A stretch of 64,000 bases of DNA, from the NCBI RefSeq assembly GCF_001429725.1, contig NZ_LMHV01000040.1, positions 79,825 through 143,824 on the forward strand, read 5' to 3'. Shown here in pieces: positions 6,742 to 15,069 of the stretch. Position numbers and translations under genes: made by a program. The notes under the pieces were generated by a model. The model searched no databases. It was not told the DNA's origin and worked only from the letters and a program-made list of their open reading frames with translations. Every line of letters begins with the position of its first letter. The stretch's first letter is position 1. Source of the DNA: Rhizobium sp. Root708. Lineage in GTDB: Bacteria; Pseudomonadota; Alphaproteobacteria; Rhizobiales; Rhizobiaceae.

Positions 6742-8592
6742 ATGGAAGCGTTCTACATCGTCGTACTGGTATCGACGACGCTCGTGCTTCTGGCCGCGTT
6801 CTCGAGCCTGCTTGCCTTCCGGTTCGGCGCCCCTCTGCTTCTCTTGTTTCTTGGGATCGGCTTGCTGGCGGGCACGGATGGACTCGGCATCGAGTTCACC
6901 AACAACTACCTTGCCTATATCCTCGGTTCGATCGCGCTGGCCGTCATTCTTTTCGATTCCGGTTTCGGTACGCCGGTGCAGGCCTTCAAGCTGGCCGCCA
7001 TCCCGTCACTGACGCTCGCCTCGGTCGGCGTCCTGATGACCGCGGCGCTGATCGGCCTCGCCGCCATGTGGCTTCTGAAGTTTACCTGGCTGGAAGGTCT
7101 GCTGCTCGGTTCGATCGTTGCCTCCACGGATGCCGCCGCCGTCTTCTTCCTGCTGCGCATCGGCGGCATCAATATTCGCGACAAGGTGCGCTCGACGCTC
7201 GAGGTGGAATCCGGCACCAACGATCCGATGGCCATCTTTCTGACCATCGCGCTCGTCGAAATCCTTGCCAGCGGCGAGCGCTACCACGGCATCAACGTCG
7301 GCATGCTCGCCATGTTCGTCCAGCAGATGGGCCTCGGCGTCATCCTCGGTCTTCTCGGCGGCATGATGATCGTGCTGATCGTCAGCAAGCTGGAAACGGA
7401 CCGCGGCCTCACGCCGATCTTCGTGCTTGCCTTGGCGTTGCTGGTCTTCTCGGCCACCGGCGCGGTGGGAGGCAGCGGCTTCCTTGCCGTCTATGTCGCG
7501 GGCATCTACGCCGGCAACAGAAAGCTCCAGGGCTACGCCTCGATCAAGCGCTTCCAGGACGGCATGACCTGGCTCGCTCAGATCATCATGTTCCTGGTTC
7601 TCGGATTGCTTGCGACGCCATCGCAGTTTCCGGCGATCGCCATCCCTGCGGTGCTGTTGGCGTTCTTCCTGATCTTCATCGCCCGTCCGCTTGCCATCTG
7701 GCTGTCGCTGCTGCCCTTCGACTATACCCAGCAGGAAATCGGCTTTGTGGCCTGGGTCGGTCTTCGCGGCGCCGTCTCCATCCTGCTTGCCATCATGCCC
7801 ATTCTCGGCGGCCTGCCAAACGGCCAGATCTACTTCAACACGGCCTTCATCATCGTCCTCGTGTCGCTTCTCGTGCAGGGCTGGACTATCAAGCCGGTTG
7901 CCAAGAAGCTCGGCCTGATCATCCCGCCACGCATCGGCGCCGTCGACAAGGTGGAAGTCGATCTCCCCGGTGCCGCCAACCACGAGCTTCTGTCCTATCG
8001 TGTCGTCAAGGACAGCCCGGTGCTGCGAGGCGAGCGCATCCCGCGCTGGGCAACCCCGTCCCTCGTCATCCGCGATGGCAAGTCGATGCGTTACCAGTAC
8101 GCTGGCAGGCTTCGGGAAAACGATCTCGTCTATCTCTTCGTCGTCCCCTCCTATTCCAGACTGCTCGACAAGCTGTTTGCCAGCCGCGTTCCGGTCGATG
8201 AAGACGATGCGGATTTCTTCGGCGCCTTCGCGCTGTCGCCGGCACGACCGGCCGCCGATCTCGATGCCGCGTATGGCCCGGGCCTGCTGAATGAATCCGA
8301 GAAGGGACTGACGATCGCGGAACTGATGAAGCATCGTCTGGGCGGCAAGGCCGACTATGCCGATCGCGTCCGTCTTGGCTCGATCATCCTGATCGTTAGG
8401 GATCTCGACGATCAGGATCATGTGACGTCCGTCGGCATGTCGCTGGAGGCCGTCGAGCCCGCCACGACGCTGCCGATCTTCCTCAATCTGCGCGATCTGA
8501 TGGACCGTCTTCGCGAGCGTTTGAGGGGACGCAGGAACCGCGAAGCGGCAGCCGCTGCGGCGCATGGCAAGGGCGATGAAAACCCGCACTGA
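6742..8592 (+). CDS. K+/H+ antiporter, NhaP2 type (CPA1)
   Basis: 616 residues. About the first 390 form the CPA1 antiporter membrane domain with roughly 12 hydrophobic helices; LDSGF-like ILFDSGFGTPV near residue 75, STDAAAVF near 125 and the ESGTNDP motif near 155 are family hallmarks, the latter two including the acidic ion-binding residues. After about residue 400 comes a cytoplasmic part with a TrkA-C/RCK_C-like segment and a second regulatory region, as in NhaP2 (CvrA). The expected job is potassium efflux in exchange for protons at the inner membrane, for volume and pH control. It is inserted between gap and pgk but is probably transcribed separately. Confidence 0.88.
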   Translation: MEAFYIVVLVSTTLVLLAAFSSLLAFRFGAPLLLLFLGIGLLAGTDGLGIEFTNNYLAYILGSIALAVILFDSGFGTPVQAFKLAAIPSLTLASVGVLMTAALIGLAAMWLLKFTWLEGLLLGSIVASTDAAAVFFLLRIGGINIRDKVRSTLEVESGTNDPMAIFLTIALVEILASGERYHGINVGMLAMFVQQMGLGVILGLLGGMMIVLIVSKLETDRGLTPIFVLALALLVFSATGAVGGSGFLAVYVAGIYAGNRKLQGYASIKRFQDGMTWLAQIIMFLVLGLLATPSQFPAIAIPAVLLAFFLIFIARPLAIWLSLLPFDYTQQEIGFVAWVGLRGAVSILLAIMPILGGLPNGQIYFNTAFIIVLVSLLVQGWTIKPVAKKLGLIIPPRIGAVDKVEVDLPGAANHELLSYRVVKDSPVLRGERIPRWATPSLVIRDGKSMRYQYAGRLRENDLVYLFVVPSYSRLLDKLFASRVPVDEDDADFFGAFALSPARPAADLDAAYGPGLLNESEKGLTIAELMKHRLGGKADYADRVRLGSIILIVRDLDDQDHVTSVGMSLEAVEPATTLPIFLNLRDLMDRLRERLRGRRNREAAAAAAHGKGDENPH

Positions 8593-8596
8593 GCGC

Positions 8597-8625
8597 CTTG
8601 CGTCTGCGATCATCCTTGCTATGGT
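8597..8625 (+). promoter_or_regulatory. Probable pgk promoter
   Basis: TTGCGT at 8598-8603 and TATGGT at 8620-8625 with a 16-base spacer give a reasonable sigma-70 promoter, starting about 30 bases before the pgk ATG. It implies pgk is not dependent on the antiporter transcript. Confidence 0.45.
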
Positions 8626-8662
8626 CCCCGCATCTTTTGGGCAATAACGAACGGACTTTTCC

Positions 8663-9865
8663 ATGCCTTCCTTCAAGACCCTCGACGACCTCAACGACAT
8701 TGCCGGCAAGCGCGTTCTCGTTCGCGTCGACCTCAACGTTCCGGTCAAAGACGGCAAAGTGACCGACACGACGCGTATCGAGCGTGTTGCCCCGACGATC
8801 ATCGAGCTCTCCAAGAAGGGCGCAAAGGTGATCCTGCTCGCGCACTTCGGCCGCCCGAAGGATGGCCCCTCGCCCGATCTGTCGCTGTCGCTGATCGCTC
8901 CATCCGTCGAAGCGGTTCTCGACCATCCGGTGGCAACCGCAAGCAACGCCGTTGGCGATGCAGCAGCTGCAGCCGTCGCATCGATGAAGAACGGCGATAT
9001 CCTGCTTCTTGAAAACACGCGCTTCCACAAGGGCGAGGAAAACAACGAGCCCGATTTCGTCAAGGCGCTGGCCGCCAACGGCGATCTCTACGTCAACGAC
9101 GCCTTCTCCGCCGCGCACCGTGCCCATGCGTCGACGGAAGGCCTCGCCCATCATCTGCCGGCCTATGCGGGCCGCACCATGCAGGCTGAGCTGGAAGCGC
9201 TGGAAAGCGGCCTCGGCAACCCTGCCCGCCCGGTCGTTGCCATCGTCGGCGGCGCCAAGGTGTCGAGCAAGATCGACCTGCTGATGAACCTCGTCAAGAA
9301 GGTCGATGCGCTTGTCATCGGCGGCGGCATGGCCAACACCTTCATCGCCGCACGCGGCACCGATGTCGGCAAGTCGCTCTGCGAGCACGATCTTGCGGAC
9401 ACCGCCAGGCAGATCATGATCGAAGCCGCCACCGCCGGCTGCGCCATCATTCTTCCGGAAGACGGCGTTATCGCGCGCGAGTTCAAGGCGAACGCCGAAA
9501 ACGAGATCGTGCCGATCGACGCGATCCCCGCCGATGCCATGATCCTCGACGTCGGCCCGAAGTCGGTCGAAGCGATCAAGGCCTGGATCGAACGCGCCAA
9601 CACGCTCGTCTGGAACGGCCCGCTCGGCGCATTCGAAATCGCACCCTTCGACAAGGCGACCGTCGCAGCGGCAAAATACGCAGCAGAGCGCACCAAGGCC
9701 GGCAAGCTCACCTCCGTCGCCGGCGGCGGCGATACCGTCTCGGCATTGAACCACGCCGGCGTGGCCGACGACTTCAGCTATGTATCGACTGCTGGCGGCG
9801 CGTTCCTGGAATGGATGGAAGGCAAAGTCCTTCCGGGTGTCGCGGTTCTCAACAAGACCAAATAG
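8663..9865 (+). CDS. pgk: Phosphoglycerate kinase
   Basis: 400 residues, typical length. It transfers phosphate between 1,3-bisphosphoglycerate and ADP in glycolysis and gluconeogenesis. The phosphoglycerate-binding half opens with GKRVLVRVDLNVPVKDGKV near residue 15 and LLAHFGRPK near residue 60; the nucleotide half has VAIVGGAKVSSKI, the hinge around LVWNGPLGAFE, and VAGGGDTVSAL at the end. The likely promoter is just upstream and a strong terminator follows, so it may be transcribed alone. Confidence 0.97.
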   Translation: MPSFKTLDDLNDIAGKRVLVRVDLNVPVKDGKVTDTTRIERVAPTIIELSKKGAKVILLAHFGRPKDGPSPDLSLSLIAPSVEAVLDHPVATASNAVGDAAAAAVASMKNGDILLLENTRFHKGEENNEPDFVKALAANGDLYVNDAFSAAHRAHASTEGLAHHLPAYAGRTMQAELEALESGLGNPARPVVAIVGGAKVSSKIDLLMNLVKKVDALVIGGGMANTFIAARGTDVGKSLCEHDLADTARQIMIEAATAGCAIILPEDGVIAREFKANAENEIVPIDAIPADAMILDVGPKSVEAIKAWIERANTLVWNGPLGAFEIAPFDKATVAAAKYAAERTKAGKLTSVAGGGDTVSALNHAGVADDFSYVSTAGGAFLEWMEGKVLPGVAVLNKTK

Positions 9866-9903
9866 TTCGGGCAACCGAATTTAACAAATTTTACATGGAG
9901 ATA

Positions 9904-9933
9904 GACCGCGGCGCGAAAGCGCCGCGGTCTTTT
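9904..9933 (+). terminator. Rho-independent terminator of pgk
   Basis: GACCGCGGCGC, loop GAAA, then GCGCCGCGGTC followed by TTTT. The stem is 11 bp and perfect. Confidence 0.92.
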
Positions 9934-10210
9934 GCTCGTGGGCGCTACAAAAGCCCAAACATTCAAACGATTAAAAAAAATTCAACCGTTTCAAACAATT
10001 TTGCTGCCGTTTTCCCACCCATAAACTTCTGTTATCGGCGACCTATATTTATCAAAACGCAGTTTTCTCGCGATGTGAAGAGCATGATATGAGTAAGCTT
10101 CCTGCAGCACATCGATCCGCTGATTGATCGATTGAGCATTTGCCGATCGGTTCTGAAACAGAAAAAAAATCCGTGCGCGCGATGCGCCGGTCTGAGGGAA
10201 GGAATGAACT
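9934..10210. other. AT-rich leader region upstream of fba
   Basis: No gene seen. The stretch is much richer in A and T than its neighbours, including an eight-A run near 9973. It has a small inverted repeat ATCGATC-N8-GATCGAT at 10111-10132, possibly an operator for fba. No clear -35/-10 pair stands out. Confidence 0.4.
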
Positions 10211-11107
10211 ATGGTGGACGCGAAGATGTTGAACAAGATCAGTTCGGCGCCAGGATTCATTGCAGCGCTGGATCAGAGCGGTGGTTCGACACCCGGAGCG
10301 TTGCGCCTCTATGGCATTCCCGACACCGAATATCAGGGTGACGAGGAAATGTTCCGCCTGATGCACGCCATGCGCGTCCGCATCATGAGCGCGCCCGCCT
10401 TCACCGGCGAAAAGATCATCGCCGCCATTCTGTTCGAACGGACGATGGACGGCGACGTCGATGGTCAGCCGGTTCCCTCCTATCTCTGGGAAAAGCGCGG
10501 CGTCGTACCGCTTCTCAAGGTCGACAAGGGCCTCCTTCCCGAAGAAAACGGCGTCCAGACGATGAAGCCGATGCCCGATCTGGACGCTCTCTTGGCGCGC
10601 GGCCGCGACAAGGGAATTTTCGGCACCAAGATGCGCTCGGTGATATCAAATGCGGACAGAACCGGCATTGCAGCCGTCGTAAAGCAGCAGTTCGAGGTGG
10701 CACGCCAGATTATCGGCAACGGCCTGGTTCCGATCGTCGAGCCTGAAGTCTCCATCAAGAGCCCGACGAAGGCTGAGGCCGAGGCCATTCTTCGCGACGA
10801 GATCGCAAAGCAGCTCGACCTGCTTCCGGCGGGTGAAACCGTGGTGCTGAAACTGACGATCCCGACGGTCGTCGATTTCTACGCGCCTCTGATCGCCCAC
10901 AAATCGGTCGTGCGGGTCGTGGCGCTTTCCGGTGGTTACAGCCGCGCCGATGCCTGCGAAAAGCTCGGCCGCAACCATGGCATGATCGCCAGCTTCTCGC
11001 GCGCGCTGACGGAAAACCTGCGCGTCACCATGAGCGATGCAGAGTTCGAAGCCAGCCTGGCCGAAACGATCGATGAGATCTACGCCGCCAGCGTCAACAA
11101 GGCCTGA
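10211..11107 (+). CDS. fba: Fructose-bisphosphate aldolase, class I
   Basis: 298 residues. Class I aldolases cleave fructose 1,6-bisphosphate through a Schiff base. The start carries GFIAALDQSGGSTPGAL, where the class I active-site region lies, and the Schiff-base lysine is likely Lys214 in VVLKLTIP. AAGGA lies eight bases before the ATG. Having a class I enzyme beside pgk is a common arrangement in Rhizobiaceae. The AT-rich leader suggests its own promoter. A palindrome at 11183-11203 is about 75 bases after the stop and may help end the transcript. Confidence 0.93.
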   Translation: MVDAKMLNKISSAPGFIAALDQSGGSTPGALRLYGIPDTEYQGDEEMFRLMHAMRVRIMSAPAFTGEKIIAAILFERTMDGDVDGQPVPSYLWEKRGVVPLLKVDKGLLPEENGVQTMKPMPDLDALLARGRDKGIFGTKMRSVISNADRTGIAAVVKQQFEVARQIIGNGLVPIVEPEVSIKSPTKAEAEAILRDEIAKQLDLLPAGETVVLKLTIPTVVDFYAPLIAHKSVVRVVALSGGYSRADACEKLGRNHGMIASFSRALTENLRVTMSDAEFEASLAETIDEIYAASVNKA

Positions 11108-11182
11108 TGCGCTCAAGGCCACGGCAGAGCCAGGACCGTTTCGAAACGGCGTCTGACGAGCCAGACCTTCACCCTGACATCG

Positions 11183-11203
11183 TCCTCGGCCTCGTGCCGA
11201 GGA
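11183..11203. repeat. Palindrome with CTCGT loop, related to the repeat at 47415
   Basis: TCCTCGGC, loop CTCGT, then GCCGAGGA. The arm length and loop are the same as in the left hairpin of the 47415-47529 element, but the arm sequence differs with matching changes on both sides. It is probably a half copy or degenerate member of the same intergenic repeat family, and may serve as a transcript end for fba. Confidence 0.55.
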
Positions 11204-11344
11204 TCTGACTGCGCGAACATCGCGCGATCCCTGCTGCCGACAGCTCGGAAAACATCCGAAGATTGTCACCGGCACAAATTGGCGCCTATCGGCGGGCCCC
11301 ACCACGGGCCAGTATGGCGTCCGTATCATCCTGCCGGAGCCGCC

Positions 11345-12262
11345 ATGAGAACCGTTGCCTTCACGACCGTCGATGTCTTCACAACCACCCGCTTCGAAGG
11401 CAATCCGCTGGCCGTGATGACGGATGCCCGTGGGCTGAGCGACACGGACATGCAGAACATCGCCGCCGAATTCGGTTACTCCGAGGTTACCTTCGTGCTG
11501 CCGCCGCAAGACCCGGCAAACACAGCCTGCGTCCGCATCTTCACGCCGACCATGGAAGTCCCCTTCGCCGGACACCCCAATGTCGGAACGGCCTATGTGC
11601 TTGGCCGGCAGGGAGAAGTGTTCGGGCGACGGGTCGGCGATCATCTGCGCTTCGAAGAGAAGGCCGGCCTCGTCGAGGTCGATCTGAAGCGTGACGGCGA
11701 CAAAGTGCTTTCCGCCTCCATTCGCGCGCCGAAGCCGCTTGCGATCGGCAACGTGATAGCGAAGGAAACTGTCGCCCGCTGCATCGCGATCAGGCCTGAG
11801 GATATCCGCCTCGCCAATCACCAGCCGGTGGTGGCATCGGTCGGCCTGAGCTTCGTCTTTGCCGAACTTGCGGACCTCGACGCCCTTGGCCGCGCCCGTC
11901 CAAACCTTGCCTATTTCCAGGATGCAGCGAGCCCGACCGTCGAGGGCAACCACGACTTCTCTCTGTTCGTCTATGTCCGATCGGATGAAGCCCCATGGGC
12001 GATCCGCGCGCGCATGTTTGCGCCGCTCGACAACGTCCCCGAGGATCCGGCGACCGGCAGCGCTTCGGCGGCCCTCGGTGCCTACCTCGCTTCCCTGGAG
12101 CCGGAACCGAACCTGAGGGTTTCGCTGACCGTCGAGCAAGGCGTTGAAATGGGACGTCGCAGCATCATCGGCATCGACGCCCTCAAGGTGGACGGCGTTG
12201 TGACAGACGTGACGATCTCGGGCAGCTGCGCACCAGTCATGCGCGGCGAGATCGCTTACTAG
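11345..12262 (+). CDS. PhzF family isomerase-like protein
   Basis: 305 residues. PhzF-fold enzymes are two-domain epimerase/isomerases related to diaminopimelate epimerase. The start TVDVFTTTRFEGNPLAVM, the catalytic-glutamate region FGYSEVTFV near residue 45, and TPTMEVPFAGHPNVGTAYVL near residue 70 are typical, as is the second-domain block EDPATGSASAALGAYL near residue 240. There are no phenazine genes nearby, so phenazine synthesis should not be inferred; the substrate is unknown. The ATG at 11345 was preferred over 11279 because the family begins here. It converges on and overlaps the stop of a small membrane protein. Confidence 0.88.
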   Translation: MRTVAFTTVDVFTTTRFEGNPLAVMTDARGLSDTDMQNIAAEFGYSEVTFVLPPQDPANTACVRIFTPTMEVPFAGHPNVGTAYVLGRQGEVFGRRVGDHLRFEEKAGLVEVDLKRDGDKVLSASIRAPKPLAIGNVIAKETVARCIAIRPEDIRLANHQPVVASVGLSFVFAELADLDALGRARPNLAYFQDAASPTVEGNHDFSLFVYVRSDEAPWAIRARMFAPLDNVPEDPATGSASAALGAYLASLEPEPNLRVSLTVEQGVEMGRRSIIGIDALKVDGVVTDVTISGSCAPVMRGEIAY

Positions 12263-12423
12263 ACAAACAGGTCTCGCCCGATCAGTGCGATCGCCCAGAT
12301 CGCGAAAGCGATCAACGCGATCCTCCAGAAATCCATCCGTCGCCGCAGCCCCGGAACACCCAGCGGCTTGATCAGCTGAATCGCCATCGCCAGGATGAGC
12401 AGCAGAGCGATCAGCTTCGTCAT
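12259..12423 (-). CDS. Small two-helix membrane protein
   Basis: 54 residues from the ATG at 12423. Two hydrophobic helices, about residues 4-18 (LIALLLILAMAIQLI) and 33-47 (WRIALIAFAIWAIAL), are joined by a basic PGLRRRMDF turn, so a small inner-membrane hairpin is predicted. I do not recognise a named function. Its stop codon overlaps the phzF stop from the opposite strand. The longer upstream frame lacks family-like sequence. Confidence 0.65.
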   Translation of the reverse strand: MTKLIALLLILAMAIQLIKPLGVPGLRRRMDFWRIALIAFAIWAIALIGRDLFV

Positions 12424-12560
12424 GTCTTTATTTTTCCATCTTTTCTTAATGTCACAGGACGGACATTTTTTCGCGTCACGACTGCATTTATTCATGCCGT
12501 AAAGGCATTTGGGGGCACAATCAACAATCTCAAGACTGGGCGGCAACGCGATGCCGCCAT

Positions 12561-13877
12561 ATGTCTTTTGACAGTCAACTCATAGAGTCCGGGTATATGC
12601 AAAGAAATCTGCTGTCCGTCGCCGCACTTCTCTTCGGCACGCTCTTTCTCTTCATGGGTAACGGCCTGCAGGGCATCCTACTTCCCGTACGCGGCAACCT
12701 CGAAGGCTATGCGACCACGACGCTCGGCCTGCTCGGCACATCCTGGGCGGCGGGCTTCGTGATCGGCTGCCTCGTCGCCCCGAAACTGGTGCGCCGTGTC
12801 GGCCATGTGCGCGCCTTTTCGGGCTTCATTTCCATCATAGCGATCATCGCGCTCGTCAGCGGCATCATCATCCACCCGGTATGGTGGGTCCTGCTGCGCG
12901 CCGTCACCGGCTTTGCGACCGCCGGCACATCGATGATCATCGAGAGCTGGCTGAACGAACGCGCCACCAACGAAAGCCGTGGCGCCATCTTCTCGCTCTA
13001 CATTGCAATCACGCTATTCGGCGTCATGGCCGGCCAGATGATGATACCGCTGGAAGATGTGCGCACGCCGGTCCTCTTCATGATCTGCGGCATCTTCTAT
13101 TGCATTGCCATGCTGCCGACGACGCTTTCGAACGCTGCCTCGCCGCAACCGCTGAAGGCCGTCAAGCTGGATCTGCCGGCGCTCTATCGCAATTCGCCTG
13201 TTTCCTGCTTCGGCATTCTCCTGGTCGGCATCGCCAACGGTGCCTACGGTACGCTGGGCGCCGTCTTCGGCGCCGGCGCCGGCCTCTCCGACACCGGCAT
13301 CGCTGTCATGATGAGCGCCACCATTTTCGCCGGCGCGCTGATGCAGTTGCCGGCCGGCCGTCTTTCCGATCGCATCGATCGTCGCTATGTGCTGGCCGCA
13401 ATGTCCGCCGTTGCCGCCTTCGCCGGCCTGCTTCTCGCCGTGCTCCACCCTTCCTCGCCGACCTTCATCATCGGGCTCGTCGTCCTTTATGGCGCGGTCG
13501 CGAACACGCTCTACCCGATCGCCGTCGCGCACGCGAACGACTACGCCTCGTCGGAGGACTTCGTGAAGGTGTCGGGTGGTCTGCTGCTGCTCTATGGCAT
13601 CGGCACGATTATCGGCCCGACGATCAGCGGCCCTGTCATGTCGATGATCAATCCGCACGCATTGTTCCTGGTCACCGCGATCGCGCATGTGCTGATCACC
13701 AGCTACGCCATTCTCCGCAGTCGGATGCGCCCGGCGATTCCAGCCGCCAACCGCGATGCCTACACGACCATCCCCACCGCTACCTCGCAGACCTTGACGC
13801 CGGAAGGCATGTCGCTTGCCGATCGTGGGCCCAACAAGGCTCCCGAAACGGGCGAACCTGCTGTAAAGTCGAACTGA
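12561..13877 (+). CDS. MFS transporter, YcaD-like
   Basis: 438 residues with about 12 hydrophobic segments. The sequence MGNGLQGILLPVRGNLEGY, LGLLGTSWAAGFVIGC and IIESWLNERA are typical of the YcaD group of major facilitator permeases, whose substrates are mostly unknown. The C-terminal 50 residues are a polar cytoplasmic tail. ATG at 12597 (MQRNLLSVAALLFG) is an equally good or better start. It is followed after 21 bases by a DUF1192 gene, probably co-transcribed. Confidence 0.85.
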   Translation: MSFDSQLIESGYMQRNLLSVAALLFGTLFLFMGNGLQGILLPVRGNLEGYATTTLGLLGTSWAAGFVIGCLVAPKLVRRVGHVRAFSGFISIIAIIALVSGIIIHPVWWVLLRAVTGFATAGTSMIIESWLNERATNESRGAIFSLYIAITLFGVMAGQMMIPLEDVRTPVLFMICGIFYCIAMLPTTLSNAASPQPLKAVKLDLPALYRNSPVSCFGILLVGIANGAYGTLGAVFGAGAGLSDTGIAVMMSATIFAGALMQLPAGRLSDRIDRRYVLAAMSAVAAFAGLLLAVLHPSSPTFIIGLVVLYGAVANTLYPIAVAHANDYASSEDFVKVSGGLLLLYGIGTIIGPTISGPVMSMINPHALFLVTAIAHVLITSYAILRSRMRPAIPAANRDAYTTIPTATSQTLTPEGMSLADRGPNKAPETGEPAVKSN

Positions 13878-13898
13878 GGCAAGCACGGAGGATTGCGT

Positions 13899-14090
13899 AT
13901 GAGCTTTACGGATGACGATCGACCGCTGAAAAAGCCGACTCACGAGATCGGCGTGGATCTGTCTCTTCTCTCTGTCGATGAGCTCAAAGCGCGTATCGAG
14001 CTGCTGAAAGCCGAGATCGACCGCATCGAGGCGGAGGCGGCGCGCAAGGCGTCTGGAAGACAAGCCGCAGAAAATCTCTTCCGATCCTGA
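13899..14090 (+). CDS. DUF1192 protein
   Basis: 63 residues starting MSFTDDDRPLKKPTHEIG. The family pattern GVDLSLLSVDELKARIELLKAEIDRIE is clear; the second half is a short coiled coil. These small alphaproteobacterial proteins have no assigned function. GGAG sits eight bases upstream of the ATG. It lies 21 bases after the MFS gene and ahead of the rcdA control region. Confidence 0.85.
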   Translation: MSFTDDDRPLKKPTHEIGVDLSLLSVDELKARIELLKAEIDRIEAEAARKASGRQAAENLFRS

Positions 14091-14149
14091 TGCCAGGCTA
14101 CTTCACGGACCAATTATAGCGCCGCTGCAAGTGTTACTTCGGCACAGAC

Positions 14150-14164
14150 TTAATGGGACGTTAA
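14150..14164. promoter_or_regulatory. CtrA-type box TTAA-N7-TTAA
   Basis: TTAATGGGACGTTAA: two TTAA half sites with exactly seven bases between. It is followed closely by TTATAA at 14168-14173, a possible -10 box, so a bound regulator would sit on the promoter of the candidate sRNA that starts near 14181. Confidence 0.6.
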
Positions 14165-14180
14165 GCTTTATAAGGTATTA

Positions 14181-14291
14181 CTGTAGCCATCCAGACTTGC
14201 TCTGGATTTCAGACAGTTTTCCAAGCGGTGAATTGGTCTGATTTTTCTCCCTGTTTTACCTTGAGAGCCGCCTTTGCGGCTCTTCTTTTTT
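14181..14291 (+). ncRNA. Candidate small RNA upstream of rcdA
   Basis: Inferred, not recognised from a family. A possible -10 (TTATAA, 14168-14173) is followed by a hairpin ATCCAGA-CTTGC-TCTGGAT at 14189-14207, an unpaired T-rich middle, and a textbook terminator hairpin (AGAGCCGC-CTTT-GCGGCTCT, then a T tract) ending at 14291. The roughly 110-base layout is like that of Hfq-dependent sRNAs. The alternative is that the terminator simply ends the MFS-DUF1192 transcript, with a 170-base 3' UTR. Confidence 0.45.
14264..14291 (+). terminator. Rho-independent terminator
   Basis: An 8-bp perfect stem with a four-base loop followed by TCTTTTTTT. It separates the DUF1192 side from the rcdA promoter. 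Confidence 0.92.
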
Positions 14292-14327
14292 ACTGCGCTG
14301 GGGACGGTTTCCATGAAACTGTGGAAG

Positions 14328-14342
14328 TTAACCCTTTCTTAA
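14328..14342. promoter_or_regulatory. CtrA-type box TTAA-N7-TTAA upstream of rcdA
   Basis: TTAACCCTTTCTTAA, with exact spacing, 126 bases before the rcdA ATG. Binding by the master cell-cycle regulator CtrA at rcdA is known in Caulobacter, which makes this site plausible. A GCTAAA element at 14363-14368 could be the -10 box. Confidence 0.65.
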
Positions 14343-14467
14343 GAAACGCCTTGCGCAATTGGGCTAAAGCTACCATCTTAAAAGCATAAAGACCGGCCAA
14401 GGAAACTTTTTCGCTTTGGTCGACGTTACCTGACCATAAGTAGATGCGTGCAACAGGGACTATTTAA

Positions 14468-14983
14468 ATGTCAGAGCTTGGATTGAACACGATCAGTTTT
14501 GCAGGCCGCGCTGCCGCATCCTCGCAGTTCAAGACACTGTATTCGGAAGGCATGTCGCTGGTTGAAGAAACCGCCGCCTATCTCGATGGCCAGGGTCGCA
14601 CAGCATCGAAGGTTTTGCCGCGTATGGCTTCGGTTCTTTATGCAGCCGAGTCGATGCGCCTCACCACCCGCCTGATGCAGATGGCCTCGTGGCTTCTTCT
14701 GCAGCGCGCCGTCAACAATGGCGAAATGTCGCGTGACCAGGTACTGGCCGAGAAGAACAAGGTTCGCCTCGACGGCTTCAATGTCGACCGCAATGCTCCG
14801 GGCTGGGGCGACCTGCCGGAATCCTTCCGCGACCTGATCGAACGCTCGATGCGCCTGCAGAACCGCGTGGCGCTGCTCGATCGCGAAATCTATCGTCCGG
14901 CGGAAGCAGCGATCGTGCCTGACAACCAGAACAGCGTTCAGGCTCAGCTCAGCCTGCTGCAGACGGCATTCGGCAACAACTAA
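14468..14983 (+). CDS. rcdA: RcdA, regulator of CtrA degradation (DUF1465)
   Basis: 171 residues, matching DUF1465, the family of Caulobacter RcdA. RcdA is an adaptor that helps deliver CtrA and other substrates to the ClpXP protease through CpdR and PopA at the cell pole. Visible features are the helical core FKTLYSEGMSLVEETAAYL, the LYAAESMRLTTRLMQMASWLLLQRAV helix pair and the LIERSMRLQNRVALLDREIY helix, followed by a disordered tail. AGGGA precedes the ATG by nine bases. The promoter region holds a CtrA-type box, suggesting a feedback loop. Its own terminator lies at 15007. Confidence 0.88.
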   Translation: MSELGLNTISFAGRAAASSQFKTLYSEGMSLVEETAAYLDGQGRTASKVLPRMASVLYAAESMRLTTRLMQMASWLLLQRAVNNGEMSRDQVLAEKNKVRLDGFNVDRNAPGWGDLPESFRDLIERSMRLQNRVALLDREIYRPAEAAIVPDNQNSVQAQLSLLQTAFGNN

Positions 14984-15006
14984 GCCGCCTCGCTATCGTA
15001 TTGATG

Positions 15007-15038
15007 AAACCGGCTGCGCCCTGCGCGGCCGGTTTTTC
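15007..15038. terminator. Terminator after rcdA
   Basis: AAACCGGC and GCCGGTTT pair around an inner GCGC/GCGC helix, followed by TTTCTTTT. It can serve rcdA and, in the reverse direction, the deaminase gene. Confidence 0.85.
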
Positions 15039-15069
15039 TTTTGCGTATCACCAGCATTCAACCGGGTCG

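Noticed and set aside
7006..9078. 690-codon minus-strand open frame opposite the antiporter and pgk genes
   Set aside because: It spans two genes and their promoter gap, has low-complexity composition, and its length is explained by GC-rich third positions.
11345..12262. Phenazine biosynthesis
   Set aside because: Only a PhzF-fold protein is present; no other phz genes are near, and PhzF homologues are widespread with other roles.
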